A DNA stretch of 64,000 nt from Emcibacter sp. (GCF_963675455.1 NZ_OY776217.1:1156001-1220000), one strand, 5' to 3'; shown: positions 34,182-42,434, counted from the stretch's first letter. Numbers and translations: made by a program. Notes: generated by a model from the letters alone, not told the origin.

Positions 34182-34853
34182 TCAGGCATTATTTTGCGGC
34201 TGGTCCAGTTCTTCCAGATCAAGCTGTTTCATGGCGGCGACAATCTGGGTGCGACGGAACATACCGAATTTTTTCAGGATCGAGGTCATATGCGCCTTGA
34301 CGGTGGAAATGGACAGATCCATCTCGTAGGCGATCTGTTTATTGAGCAGCCCCTGTGCCATATAGCTCAGGACCCGGTACTGCTGCGGGGTAAGACTGCC
34401 GAGAATTCGGGCTACATCCTGCTTGCCCGGATCAGGCGCGGGGTGGCTGTTGCGGGCGGTCTCCGGAATCCAGACCTGCCCTCCGTCCACAGTTTTAAGG
34501 GCTTCGGACATTTCCGGCAGGCTCAGGGATTTGGCAATAAAACCGGCCGCGCCGTAATTCAGGCATTGGTGAATGGTGGAGGTCCCATCATTGCCTGAGA
34601 CAATGACAATCGGCAGTTCCGGATAGTGTTCACGGATAAAAATAAGACCCGAATAGCCGAAGGTGCCCGGCATCTGCAGGTCAAGGAGAAGAAAATCCGG
34701 CGTCTGGATGCTTTCCAGAAGCTGCTGAAGGTCATCCAGCGTGCCTGCTTCATGGATGCGGCAGTCGCCAAAAGCCTGTCCGATGGCCTGCTGAAGGGCC
34801 GTTCGGAAAAGGGGGTGGTCATCGGCGATGATGATGGTTTTCTGGTTGCGCAT
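34182..34853 (-). CDS. crbR: LuxR/NarL-type response regulator (CrbR-like)
   Basis: 223 residues. A receiver domain with 'IIADDHPLF' and phospho-acceptor Asp58 in 'LLLDLQMPG' is followed by a LuxR-type helix-turn-helix ('LTPQQYRVLSYMAQGLLNKQIAYEMDLSISTVKAHMTSILKKFG' read in sections). It is convergent with the CrbS-like kinase, the usual partner arrangement. By analogy with CrbSR it would activate acetate-type assimilation genes, such as an acetyl-CoA synthetase elsewhere in the genome. Confidence 0.85.
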   Translation of the reverse strand: MRNQKTIIIADDHPLFRTALQQAIGQAFGDCRIHEAGTLDDLQQLLESIQTPDFLLLDLQMPGTFGYSGLIFIREHYPELPIVIVSGNDGTSTIHQCLNYGAAGFIAKSLSLPEMSEALKTVDGGQVWIPETARNSHPAPDPGKQDVARILGSLTPQQYRVLSYMAQGLLNKQIAYEMDLSISTVKAHMTSILKKFGMFRRTQIVAAMKQLDLEELDQPQNNA

Positions 34854-34950
34854 TTCCCGCTTTGTTTTTTTATTGTCTCCCTGCGGTCCATGCTAGCGGC
34901 TTTGATGGCGGAGGTACAGGAAATATCGCGGGTGTTCGGGCCGGACAAAC

Positions 34951-34977
34951 AAAAAAGCCGCTCACAAGTGAGACGGC
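34951..34977 (-). terminator. Terminator downstream of tRNA-Gly
   Basis: On the minus strand GCCG-T-CTCAC pairs with GTGAGCGGC (one bulged T), followed by six T (34951-34956 as A on the plus strand). It lies 29 bp after the tRNA 3' end. Confidence 0.75.
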
Positions 34978-35005
34978 CGAGTAAATGCTTTTCTCTAAAA
35001 GAAAT

Positions 35006-35080
35006 TGGAGCGGGCGATGAGATTCGAACTCACGACCCTAACCTTGGCAAGGTTATGCTCTACCCCTGAGCTACGCCCGC
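35006..35080 (-). tRNA. tRNA-Gly (anticodon GCC)
   Basis: The minus strand reads GCGGGCGTAGCTCAGGGG for the 5' side, anticodon loop CTTGCCAAG, and the T-arm GTTCGAATC. The acceptor arms GCGGGCG and CGCCCGC pair fully, the discriminator base is T, and CCA is encoded at 35006-35008. The GCC anticodon reads GGC and GGU glycine codons. It has its own promoter and terminator, so it is a single-gene unit. Confidence 0.96.
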
Positions 35081-35120
35081 ATTCCAATTTGGGTAAGTCA
35101 CATAAGCGACTTGTGGGCGG

Positions 35121-35148
35121 ATAATACGCAGAAGATTTTCAAATGCAA
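35121..35148 (-). promoter_or_regulatory. Candidate promoter of tRNA-Gly
   Basis: On the minus strand TTGCAT (35143-35148) and TATTAT (35121-35126) are separated by 16 bp and lie about 40 bp before the tRNA. It is a reasonable sigma-70-type match but was not compared with other sites in the genome. Confidence 0.45.
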
Positions 35149-35246
35149 GTACAAAATCCAAATAAATATTAATTGATTGTTTTGCTGCGTCACCAGTATA
35201 AAAAAGCCCATCCTGAAGGTCAAATAAGAAGGGAATCTGACGGAAA

Positions 35247-35771
35247 ATGACGAGACCTGAAGAAGAAAAACTCTTTAAATGTTTTGAGGAACTGGGAATC
35301 GAAACCCGGACTACCCGTCATGTACCACTATTCACGGTAGAAGAAAGCCAGGCCGTATGCGGTGGCATCGAGGGCGGCCATTGCAAAAACCTGTTTCTCA
35401 AGGACAAGAAGGGAAATCTACTGCTTGTGGTGCTGCTGGAAGACCGTCGCCTCGACGTCAAGGCCCTGCAGAAAAGCGATAAACTTGATGTCGGCCGCTT
35501 AAGTTTCGGTTCGGCCGACCTGATGCAGGAAGTATTGGGCGTCACACCCGGATCGGTCACCCCCTTCAGCTTGGTCAACCTTCCGGCCAAATATCGCGAA
35601 GGCGGATTTTCACTGATTCTTGATCGGCAGATGATGGGTCACGAGCTTCTGAATTACCACCCCCTGCATAACGAAGCGACGACGACAATCCGCAGCGGGG
35701 ATCTGGTGAAATTTATCCGCCATTTTGGAATTGAGCCGATAATTATGGATTTTGATGCGGCCGTTCTTTAA
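35247..35771 (+). CDS. Ala-tRNA(Pro) deacylase, ProXp-ala/YbaK family
   Basis: 174 residues of the free-standing editing-domain family. 'GGHCKNLFLKDKKGNLLLVV' and 'LLNYHPLHNEATTTI' are the family's conserved Lys and 'HPLxN..T' segments. It removes alanine misloaded onto tRNA-Pro, a trans-editing factor in the cytoplasm. It precedes cnoX by 68 bp. The related YbaK group, acting on Cys-tRNA(Pro), is less likely given the 'GGHCKNLFL' motif. Confidence 0.88.
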   Translation: MTRPEEEKLFKCFEELGIETRTTRHVPLFTVEESQAVCGGIEGGHCKNLFLKDKKGNLLLVVLLEDRRLDVKALQKSDKLDVGRLSFGSADLMQEVLGVTPGSVTPFSLVNLPAKYREGGFSLILDRQMMGHELLNYHPLHNEATTTIRSGDLVKFIRHFGIEPIIMDFDAAVL

Positions 35772-35839
35772 CCCGGGGATGAATCACTCTATATTAAAGG
35801 GCAACGGCAAGATGCGCCCCAAAGATAAAAGGACCTAAG

Positions 35840-36742
35840 ATGCAGTATATGGACGGAGCCGACCAGGGACAGGCGGGACTGATAACGGACACGGATACCT
35901 CCACATTCATGGCGGACGTGATCGAGGCGTCCCAGCAGGTGCCCGTACTTGTGGATTTCTGGGCACCTTGGTGTGAACCCTGCAAAGCGCTGACCCCGGT
36001 GCTGGAGAAAGTGGTGAACGAGGCCGGCGGGGCGGTTCGCCTGGCCAAGATCAATATTGATGAAAACCAGCAGATTGCCGCCCAGATGCAAATCAGGTCC
36101 GTGCCGACCGTTGTCGCCTTCAAGGACGGCCGACCGGTGGATGCCTTTGCCGGCGCGCTGCCCGCAGATAAAATCAAGGAATTCATCGCCAAATTTGCCG
36201 GCGACATTGGTCCGTCGCCGATTGAACAGATGCTGGAACATGCCGGGATGCTGGTTGAAGAGCGTGACTTTGAAAGTGCCGGTGGCATCTATTCACAGAT
36301 TCTGCAGGCCGAACCGCAAAATGTTATTGCGATTGCCGGGCTGACCCGTGTTCTTATTGAAATGGGTGATCTGGAAAATGCCGAAAATGTGCTCAACAGC
36401 GCCCCGGCCAATCTGGAAAGCAAACCGGAGATCACCTCTGCGCGGGCGGCGCTGGATATGGCCCGCCAGGCCGGTGACCTTGGTGACGTCAAGGAACTGG
36501 AAGCCATGCTGTTCGAGAATCCGGACAATCATCAGGCCCGGTTTGATCTGGCCCTGGCTTTCTGGGCCCAGGGACGACGGGACGACGCCGGTGACCAGTT
36601 GCTGAAAATTATCGCCAGGGACCGGGAATGGCAGGACGACGGCGCCCGGGCCCAACTTGTAAAATTCTTTGAGATTGCCGGCCCGACTGATCCTTTTACC
36701 GTATCGGCGCGCCGTAAACTTTCCAGTCTTCTTTTTGCCTGA
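35840..36742 (+). CDS. cnoX: Thioredoxin-TPR chaperedoxin (CnoX/YbbN family)
   Basis: 300 residues. The N-terminal thioredoxin domain has 'LVDFWAPWCEPCKALTP' with a complete redox pair Cys45/Cys48. Residues about 120-300 form TPR-like helices ('LEHAGMLVEERDFESAGGIYSQILQAEPQNVIAIAGLTRVL' in part), as in CnoX, which protects clients from oxidation and hands them to GroEL. E. coli CnoX lacks one Cys, while the alphaproteobacterial type keeps both, so this one may be redox-active. It heads an operon with the Lon-N protein and Trm112. Confidence 0.9.
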   Translation: MQYMDGADQGQAGLITDTDTSTFMADVIEASQQVPVLVDFWAPWCEPCKALTPVLEKVVNEAGGAVRLAKINIDENQQIAAQMQIRSVPTVVAFKDGRPVDAFAGALPADKIKEFIAKFAGDIGPSPIEQMLEHAGMLVEERDFESAGGIYSQILQAEPQNVIAIAGLTRVLIEMGDLENAENVLNSAPANLESKPEITSARAALDMARQAGDLGDVKELEAMLFENPDNHQARFDLALAFWAQGRRDDAGDQLLKIIARDREWQDDGARAQLVKFFEIAGPTDPFTVSARRKLSSLLFA

Positions 36743-36751
36743 GGAGGCGAT

Positions 36752-37444
36752 ATGTTCGGACTTGAGGAACTGCCCCGGGAAATACCGGCGTTTCCGCTGA
36801 CGAGGGCGCTGCTGTTGCCCAAGGGTCAGCTTTACCTCAACGTTTTTGAACCACGGTATCTGGAAATGGTCAAACATGCCCGCGAAGGGCAGGGGGTTAT
36901 CGGCATGATACAGCCTCTGCCGGCGGAAGGTTTCGGGCCGGGAAGTATTGCCCTGGATAACCTTGGTTGTGGTCCGGACAACCCGCCACTTTATAAGGTC
37001 GGCTGCCTGGGTATGATCTCTGATTATGAATCCAGTGACAGCGGTGCGACCACCATCATGCTGACTGGCCTCAGCCGGTTTGATGTTATTGAGGAGTTAC
37101 CGCAACAACACAAGTACCGGGTACTGAGCGTGAGTTATGACAATTATCCGGATGATTGCGGGGCACCGCCAAGATCCCCCGACATTGACCGCTACCGGCT
37201 TCAGGATCTTTTGAAACGTTCCCTTGAGGCCCGCAATCTGTCGGCGGAATGGGGTGATTTTTTCGACCGGGCGGAAGACGAGGTGCTGATCAATGAACTG
37301 GCCAAATATTGTGTGACCAGTTCCGGCGAAACCCAGGCCGTTCTCGAGGCGAAAAACCTGAAGGCCCGGTTTGACCTGATGATCAGTCTATTGGAATTCA
37401 GTCTGGCCGGACCGTCCGGACCAAACGACAAACATTATCATTAA
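36752..37444 (+). CDS. Lon N-terminal (LON substrate-binding) domain protein
   Basis: 230 residues containing only the LON substrate-binding domain: 'IPAFPLTRALLLPKGQLYLNVFEPRYLEMVKHA' read in sections, 'GVIGMIQPL', and 'GCLGMISDYE'. It has no AAA+ or protease part. Such proteins are conserved in alphaproteobacteria next to a thioredoxin and Trm112; their function is not settled. The gene starts 9 bp after cnoX and ends 9 bp before the Trm112 gene. Confidence 0.9.
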   Translation: MFGLEELPREIPAFPLTRALLLPKGQLYLNVFEPRYLEMVKHAREGQGVIGMIQPLPAEGFGPGSIALDNLGCGPDNPPLYKVGCLGMISDYESSDSGATTIMLTGLSRFDVIEELPQQHKYRVLSVSYDNYPDDCGAPPRSPDIDRYRLQDLLKRSLEARNLSAEWGDFFDRAEDEVLINELAKYCVTSSGETQAVLEAKNLKARFDLMISLLEFSLAGPSGPNDKHYH

Positions 37445-37453
37445 AGGTGACAT

Positions 37454-37666
37454 ATGACCGACGAACAGCAGCCGGAAAAAGCCAACTACGGCAAGGTGGA
37501 CCCGAAACTTCTTGAGGTTCTGGCCTGCCCGGTGACCAAGGAGCCGCTGGAATATGACCGGGACGCGGGCGAACTGATCAGCCGCAAGGCAGGCCTTGCC
37601 TTTCCGATCCGCGACGGCATTCCCATCATGCTGGTCGAGGAAGCCCGCGAACTGGATGCGGACTGA
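37454..37666 (+). CDS. Trm112 family zinc-ribbon-like protein
   Basis: 70 residues with the Trm112p core 'KLLEVLACPVTKEPLEYDRD...FPIRDGIPIMLVEEARELD'. Eukaryotic Trm112 activates methyltransferases; the bacterial form, also called YcaR-like, is poorly studied. Only one Cys (in 'ACPVTK') remains of the possible zinc ligands, as usual for the bacterial type. It is the last gene of the cnoX operon and ends 7 bp before convergent ubiH. Confidence 0.88.
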   Translation: MTDEQQPEKANYGKVDPKLLEVLACPVTKEPLEYDRDAGELISRKAGLAFPIRDGIPIMLVEEARELDAD

Positions 37667-37673
37667 CCTTTAC

Positions 37674-38885
37674 CTAGAGCGCCTCGCCTTTCAATAAGCG
37701 TGGCAGTTCCCCGACGGTACCGCGCGCATGGCGCATAAAGAACTTCCTTAAGGGCGGGATTTCATTGACCAGGCCAAGCCCGACCCTGCGGGCCAGGCGG
37801 ACGGGGGCTATATCATTTGAGAACAGTCTGGTCAGGCCGTCGGTGACCACGGCCAGGGTGACATTGTCGGTGCGGCGCCAGCGGGCGTAATGATCAAGCA
37901 CATCTGCCGCCCCAATGTCGCCACCGAGCCGGGCCCGGTCGACAATCACTTCCAGCAACACGGCAATATCCCGCAGTCCCAGATTAAATCCCTGTCCGGC
38001 GATGGGGTGAATGCCATGGGCGGAATCGCCGACAAGACAGAAACGATTGGCCGTATAACGGTCCGCCAGCTGCAGGGTCAGGGGATAACACCAGCGCTGG
38101 CCGAGAGAGCGAACTTCGCCAAGGAAGTCGCCGAACTTTTTGGCCAGTTCCCGGTTAAAGGCGTCCTCTGACAGTCCCATGATTGTGGGGGCGAGGTCCT
38201 CCGGCTCCGTCCAGACGATGGAGGAGCGGTTGTTGCGTAAGGGAAGAATGGCAAAGGGGCCGCCGGGAAAGAACCGTTCATGGGCAATGCCGCCGTGATC
38301 CAGTTCATGTTCGACAGTGGTGACGATCCCCTGTTGATGATAATTCCAGGTCCGGCATTTGATGCCATGCAGATCGCGTAACGGTGAATGCCGTCCTTCT
38401 GCGGCAACCAGAAGGGACGCCGTTATTTTCTTGCCGTTGGAAAGGGTTACTTCTGTATGGCCGATTGAGGCCCGGCAACCGGTAACATGCTCCGGCATCA
38501 GCAGGGTGATGTTTTTCTCGGCAGTCAGGGCGTCATAGAGCCCTTTGCGGATATGGCGGACCTCGACCATATAGCCCAGCGGACCTTCGCCCAGTTCTTT
38601 TTCATCAAAATGCAGGTAAAGCGGCGAGAAACCATCGGTGACCCGGATTTCATTGATGGGCTGGGCTTCTGATCCGATCTTTTCCCACAAACCAAGACTT
38701 TCAAGCATCATATAGGGGGCGTGGGAAATGGCGTAGGAGCGGCCGTCAAATTCATCATTCAGGGTCGGCGCCAGATCCATCCGGTCAATGAGGGTGCATT
38801 TCAGGCCCTGACGGGCAAGCCCGAGCGCCAGTGTCATTCCTGCGACACCGCTGCCGGAAATAATTACATCACTGTCTAGACCCAT
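37674..38885 (-). CDS. UbiH/UbiF/COQ6-family FAD-dependent hydroxylase
   Basis: 403 residues from the ATG at 38885. The FAD motif 'DVIISGSGVAGMTLALGLARQG', the 'EGRHSPLRDL' segment and 'CLVGDSAHGIHPIAGQGFNLGLRDIAVL' place it in the ubiquinone-biosynthesis hydroxylase family. Which ring position (C1, C5 or C6) it hydroxylates cannot be read from sequence; alphaproteobacteria use several relatives (UbiH, UbiF, UbiL, UbiM). It would act on membrane-bound ubiquinone precursors with O2. A longer start at 38933 adds 16 unrelated residues and is rejected. Confidence 0.9.
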   Translation of the reverse strand: MGLDSDVIISGSGVAGMTLALGLARQGLKCTLIDRMDLAPTLNDEFDGRSYAISHAPYMMLESLGLWEKIGSEAQPINEIRVTDGFSPLYLHFDEKELGEGPLGYMVEVRHIRKGLYDALTAEKNITLLMPEHVTGCRASIGHTEVTLSNGKKITASLLVAAEGRHSPLRDLHGIKCRTWNYHQQGIVTTVEHELDHGGIAHERFFPGGPFAILPLRNNRSSIVWTEPEDLAPTIMGLSEDAFNRELAKKFGDFLGEVRSLGQRWCYPLTLQLADRYTANRFCLVGDSAHGIHPIAGQGFNLGLRDIAVLLEVIVDRARLGGDIGAADVLDHYARWRRTDNVTLAVVTDGLTRLFSNDIAPVRLARRVGLGLVNEIPPLRKFFMRHARGTVGELPRLLKGEAL

Positions 38886-38990
38886 GGTGTTGTCCGTTAT
38901 TTGTCTGGACCTGGAAGAGCGGGTGAAAATCAACTGATCCCGATCGTAAATTTACAGGAGATATATACAGAAATCTTCTCCCTGCTGGCA

Positions 38991-39026
38991 ATGCAAATAA
39001 ATTGATTAAAAACTATGCAAATAAAT
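38991..39026. repeat. Two 12-bp direct repeats upstream of glnK
   Basis: ATGCAAATAAAT occurs at 38991-39002 and again at 39015-39026, start-to-start distance 24 bp, about 110-140 bp upstream of the -24 element. The position fits binding sites for an activator or a DNA-bending protein. Confidence 0.45.
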
Positions 39027-39133
39027 AAAATGCCTAAAAAATAGTCATTAATAAATGATTAAATAAATGACCCGAAACCAGAGAAAAATTATTTCTTCAT
39101 ATTTTTCAGTATCTTAGAGATAAATTCTGATTC

Positions 39134-39149
39134 TGGCACGACTCTTGTA
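39134..39149 (+). promoter_or_regulatory. Sigma-54-type promoter of glnK-amt
   Basis: TGGCAC (39134-39139), five bases, TTGTA (39145-39149). The GG and the -12 G are 12 bp apart as required; the -12 element has GT instead of GC. It is 38 bp upstream of the glnK ATG, and sigma-54/NtrC control is the rule for this operon. Confidence 0.75.
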
Positions 39150-39187
39150 ATGAATCTGGCAACTCGGACATACAGGAGGAAGAGTCT

Positions 39188-39526
39188 ATGAAAATGATAA
39201 CTGCAATAATAAAGCCGTTCAAGCTGGATGAGGTGCGTGAGGCCCTCACCGGTATCGGCGTTGAAGGTCTCACTGTCAATGAGGTCAAGGGTTATGGTCG
39301 TCAACAGGGCCATTCCGAAATCTATCGCGGTGCCGAATATGACGTTGCCTTTGTGCCTAAGGTTCGTCTTGAACTGGCCGTGAAAGAGGATCTCGCTGAA
39401 AAAGCGATCGAGGCTGTCAGACAGGCTGCCTATTCCGGCCGCATTGGCGACGGCAAAATTTTCGTGGTCGACCTTGAGCAGGCCATGCGGATCAGGACAG
39501 GAGAGACGGGCGAAGACGCCCTTTAG
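39188..39526 (+). CDS. glnK: Nitrogen regulatory protein P-II (GlnK type)
   Basis: 112 residues, standard for PII. It has 'KPFKLDEVREAL', the T-loop 'GRQQGHSEIYRGAEYDVAF' with uridylylation site Tyr51, and the C-terminal 'GRIGDGKIFV' and 'RIRTGETGEDAL' signatures. PII senses 2-oxoglutarate, ATP/ADP and glutamine state and blocks the ammonium channel. It is co-transcribed with amt 10 bp downstream from a sigma-54-type promoter, which is why GlnK is preferred over GlnB. Confidence 0.96.
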   Translation: MKMITAIIKPFKLDEVREALTGIGVEGLTVNEVKGYGRQQGHSEIYRGAEYDVAFVPKVRLELAVKEDLAEKAIEAVRQAAYSGRIGDGKIFVVDLEQAMRIRTGETGEDAL

Positions 39527-39536
39527 GAGAAGAATT

Positions 39537-40853
39537 ATGAAAAAGTTATTACGTGGGACAGGTTTGTTTTTAGTGCTTTCGGCGTTTATGGGTGTCTCTG
39601 CTGCCCACGCCGAAGTGAGTGAAGAAACAGCTTATATCTTAAATACACTATTATTCTTGATTGGTGGTTTCCTGGTGATGTGGATGGCGGCAGGTTTCTG
39701 TATGCTTGAAGCCGGTCTCGTGCGGACCAAGAATGTGGCCACCATGTGCCTTAAAAACATCGGTCTGTTTGCCATTGCCGGTATCATGTACTGGGCGATC
39801 GGCTATAACCTGATGTATATGGATGTGACCAGTTACATGGGCACATTCGAGTGGTGGACTGCCGGTGAGACAGCTGCTGCCGAGGCCATTGACACCTCCG
39901 GCGGATATGCTTCTGCCTCCGACTGGTTCTTCCAGATGGTGTTTGTGGCCACAGCAGCGTCTATCGTATCCGGTACCCTTGCCGAGCGCATCAAGCTGTT
40001 CCCCTTCTTCATCTTTGTGGTTGTCCTGACCGGCGTAATCTACCCGATCCAGGGATCCTGGGAATGGGGTGCAGGCTGGCTCGACCAGATGGACTTCAGT
40101 GACTTTGCAGGTTCTACCCTGGTGCACTCCACTGGTGGCTGGGCGGCTCTGACAGGCGCCATTCTGCTGGGAGCCCGTAAAGGTAAATACGCGGCAGATG
40201 GTTCTGTACGTCCAATCCCGGGTTCATCCCTGCCGCTGGCAACACTGGGTACATTCATCCTGTGGCTCGGCTGGTTCGGCTTCAATGGCGCATCACAGCT
40301 GGCTCTTGGCTCTGCCATTGATGCCGTTGCCGTGTCCCAGATCTTTGCCAACACCAACATGGCCGCTGCCGGCGGTGTGGTTGCTGCGATCCTGATGACC
40401 AAACTGCTGTACAAAAAAGTCGACCTGACCATGGCCCTCAACGGCGCCCTTGCCGGTCTTGTGTCCATCACGGCTGAACCACTGACCCCGACTATTGGTC
40501 AGGCGATCCTGATCGGTGGCCTGGGCGGTGTTCTGGTTGTTCTGGCGGTGCCGCTGCTCGACAAGCTGAAAATCGACGACGTGGTCGGTGCGATCCCGGT
40601 TCACCTGGTATGCGGTATCTGGGGTACCCTGGCTGTGCCAATCACCAATGATGCTGTTCCCTTCATGGCCCAGCTGACCGGTGTGGTTGCCATTGGTGCC
40701 TTTGTCTCCATTGCAAGTGCTGTGGTCTGGCTGGTGCTGAAATATACCATGGGTATCCGGATGAGCGAAGAAGACGAAGATCGTGGTAGCGATCTGGCCG
40801 AGCTTGGTCTGGAAGCTTACCCCGAATTCGGTCACGGCTCCCAGAAGCTGTAA
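39537..40853 (+). CDS. amtB: Ammonium transporter (Amt), first copy
   Basis: 438 residues from the ATG at 39537 after an AGGAG site. A signal peptide (residues 1-24, ending 'AAHAEV') is followed by about 11 membrane segments. Amt landmarks are 'MWMAAGFCMLEAGLVRTKNV', 'GTLAERIKLFPF', 'HSTGGWAALTGAILLGARKG', 'ILWLGWFGFNGASQL' and 'DVVGAIPVHLVCGIWGTLA', which carries the pore His. It is directly downstream of glnK, its regulator. A strong terminator at 40901-40949 ends the operon. Confidence 0.96.
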   Translation: MKKLLRGTGLFLVLSAFMGVSAAHAEVSEETAYILNTLLFLIGGFLVMWMAAGFCMLEAGLVRTKNVATMCLKNIGLFAIAGIMYWAIGYNLMYMDVTSYMGTFEWWTAGETAAAEAIDTSGGYASASDWFFQMVFVATAASIVSGTLAERIKLFPFFIFVVVLTGVIYPIQGSWEWGAGWLDQMDFSDFAGSTLVHSTGGWAALTGAILLGARKGKYAADGSVRPIPGSSLPLATLGTFILWLGWFGFNGASQLALGSAIDAVAVSQIFANTNMAAAGGVVAAILMTKLLYKKVDLTMALNGALAGLVSITAEPLTPTIGQAILIGGLGGVLVVLAVPLLDKLKIDDVVGAIPVHLVCGIWGTLAVPITNDAVPFMAQLTGVVAIGAFVSIASAVVWLVLKYTMGIRMSEEDEDRGSDLAELGLEAYPEFGHGSQKL

Positions 40854-40900
40854 CTTAAGAAGTTTGGTCTTTGGCTTGGGTCTTCTAGCTAACTGACCAT

Positions 40901-40949
40901 CAGGCGGGTGCTCCTGTCCCTCATGAGCGCCCGCCTGTCCCTCTTTTCA
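40901..40949 (+). terminator. Terminator of the glnK-amt operon
   Basis: CAGGCGGGTGCTC (40901-40913) pairs with GAGCGCCCGCCTG (40925-40937), 13 bp with one G-U pair and an 11-nt loop, followed by TCCCTCTTTT. A weaker stem with a T5 tail (GAACAG/CTGTTC, 40985-41008) follows. Confidence 0.75.
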
Positions 40950-41077
40950 GATCTGAGTATAATTTAAGCAAATGGGCAAAAGCTGAACAGTTTTTGCCTG
41001 TTCTTTTTGCATTTTGCAAGTATGCTCGATTTGGTCATATTTTGTTAATATGTTGTTCAGGCTTAGTTTTTCCCTTT

Positions 41078-41093
41078 TGGCACGGTTTTTGAG
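41078..41093 (+). promoter_or_regulatory. Sigma-54-like promoter of the second amt gene
   Basis: TGGCAC (41078-41083), five bases, TTGAG (41089-41093). GG and the -12 G are 12 bp apart; GA replaces the consensus GC. It lies 55 bp before the ATG at 41149. The degenerate -12 makes this weaker evidence than at glnK. Confidence 0.55.
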
Positions 41094-41148
41094 TAAGCTT
41101 TCCGCGAAAGGTCCGCCAAACGGGCTTTGAAAATGAGGGACAAATATC

Positions 41149-42375
41149 ATGGAAGCCTTTAAATCGGGCGCCGACGTATTCTTTGTACTGATCGGCGCCA
41201 TACTCGTATTCGCCATGCATTCCGGTTTCGCCTTTCTTGAGGTGGGAACCGTCCGGCGCAAAAACCAGGTCAATGCCCTGGTCAAAATCATCTCAGACTT
41301 TGGCATGTCGACTGTGGCCTATTTCTTTGTCGGCTACGGCGTTGCTTATGGTGTGAGTTTTCTAGCCAGTGCGGCAGAAATCAGCGGCATGACCGGGGAG
41401 GCCTTTGCGGCCAATGGTTATGACCTGGTCAAATTTTTCTTTCTGCTGACCTTTGCCGCCGCCATACCGGCGATTATTTCCGGCGGAATTGCAGAGCGCG
41501 CCAGGTTCGGCTCCCAGCTTCTGGCAACGGCCGTGATTGTCGGGCTGGTTTATCCTTTCTTTGAGGGGATGGTCTGGGGCGACACCCTCAATTTCCAGGG
41601 CATGATGGAAGAGGTCTTCGGGGCACCCTTCCATGACTTTGCCGGTTCCATTGTCGTGCATGCGGTCGGCGGCTGGCTGGCGCTCGGCGCGGTGGTTCTG
41701 TTGGGTGCCCGCAAGGGCCGCTATCGCAAGGATGGCTCGCCGGTTGGTATTCCACCGTCAAATATCCCTTTCCTTGCTCTTGGCTCCTGGATTCTCTGTA
41801 TCGGCTGGTTCGGCTTTAACGTGATGAGCGCCCAGGCGGTGGACAGCGCCAGCGGCCTTGTCGCCATGAACAGCCTGCTGGCCATGGTCGGCGGTATCCT
41901 TGCGGCTCTTGTGGTCGGTCGAAACGACCCGGGTTTCGTGCACAACGGCGCCCTTGCCGGTCTCGTGGCGGTCTGTGCCGGTTCCGACATCATGCACCCC
42001 GTGGGGGCACTGGTTGTCGGTGCGGTGGCCGGCGTGATCTTTGTTAATCTTTTTGTCATCTGCCAGGAAAAATGGAAAATCGACGATGTGCTGGGGGTCT
42101 GGCCCCTGCATGGCCTGTGCGGCCTGTGGGGCGGGATCGCTGCCGGTATCTTCGGTCTCGAGGCCCTGTGGGGCCTGGGCGGCGTGACCTTCCTGTCCCA
42201 GCTGGTCGGCAGCCTGATCGGGGCGGCCTTCGCCCTTGTCGCCGGATTTGCAGTTTACGGCGTGATCCGCCAGTTCATGGGCATTCGTCTTGACGAGGAA
42301 GAGGAATTCCGCGGCGCTGACCTGAGTATCCACAAGATCTCGGCCTATCCGGAAGAAGACCTGACCATGAAATAG
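41149..42375 (+). CDS. Ammonium transporter, second copy (Amt family)
   Basis: 408 residues with about 11 membrane segments and no obvious cleaved signal peptide. It has 'AMHSGFAFLEVGTVRRKNQVNALVK', 'IISGGIAERARFGSQ', 'IVVHAVGGWLALGAVVLLGARKGRY', 'CIGWFGFNVMSAQ' and 'DDVLGVWPLHGLCGLWGGIAAGIFG' with the pore His. It is clearly divergent from the first copy, belonging to a different Amt subgroup, and is separated from it by a terminator and its own sigma-54-like promoter. Different affinity or a sensor role is possible. Confidence 0.93.
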   Translation: MEAFKSGADVFFVLIGAILVFAMHSGFAFLEVGTVRRKNQVNALVKIISDFGMSTVAYFFVGYGVAYGVSFLASAAEISGMTGEAFAANGYDLVKFFFLLTFAAAIPAIISGGIAERARFGSQLLATAVIVGLVYPFFEGMVWGDTLNFQGMMEEVFGAPFHDFAGSIVVHAVGGWLALGAVVLLGARKGRYRKDGSPVGIPPSNIPFLALGSWILCIGWFGFNVMSAQAVDSASGLVAMNSLLAMVGGILAALVVGRNDPGFVHNGALAGLVAVCAGSDIMHPVGALVVGAVAGVIFVNLFVICQEKWKIDDVLGVWPLHGLCGLWGGIAAGIFGLEALWGLGGVTFLSQLVGSLIGAAFALVAGFAVYGVIRQFMGIRLDEEEEFRGADLSIHKISAYPEEDLTMK

Positions 42376-42399
42376 GGTGCCACGGCTGTATGAGAGGCG

Positions 42400-42434
42400 A
42401 AGGGCGGTTCATCGGGATCGCCCTTTTGCTTTTC
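42400..42434 (+). terminator. Terminator downstream of second amt
   Basis: AAGGGCG (42400-42406) pairs with CGCCCTT (42419-42425) over a 12-nt loop, followed by a T-rich tract (TTGCTTTTC). It lies 25 bp after the amt stop. Confidence 0.6.

Larger units (their letters stand above)
38886..39187. promoter_or_regulatory. AT-rich divergent region before glnK
   Basis: 302 bp with no gene. It holds two copies of ATGCAAATAAAT (38991-39002 and 39015-39026) and the sigma-54-like promoter at 39134-39149. No clear NtrC palindrome was found by eye. Confidence 0.5.

Noticed and set aside
34626..35069. Plus-strand frame running into tRNA-Gly
   Set aside because: It overlaps the response regulator, a terminator and the tRNA, and its product has no family features.
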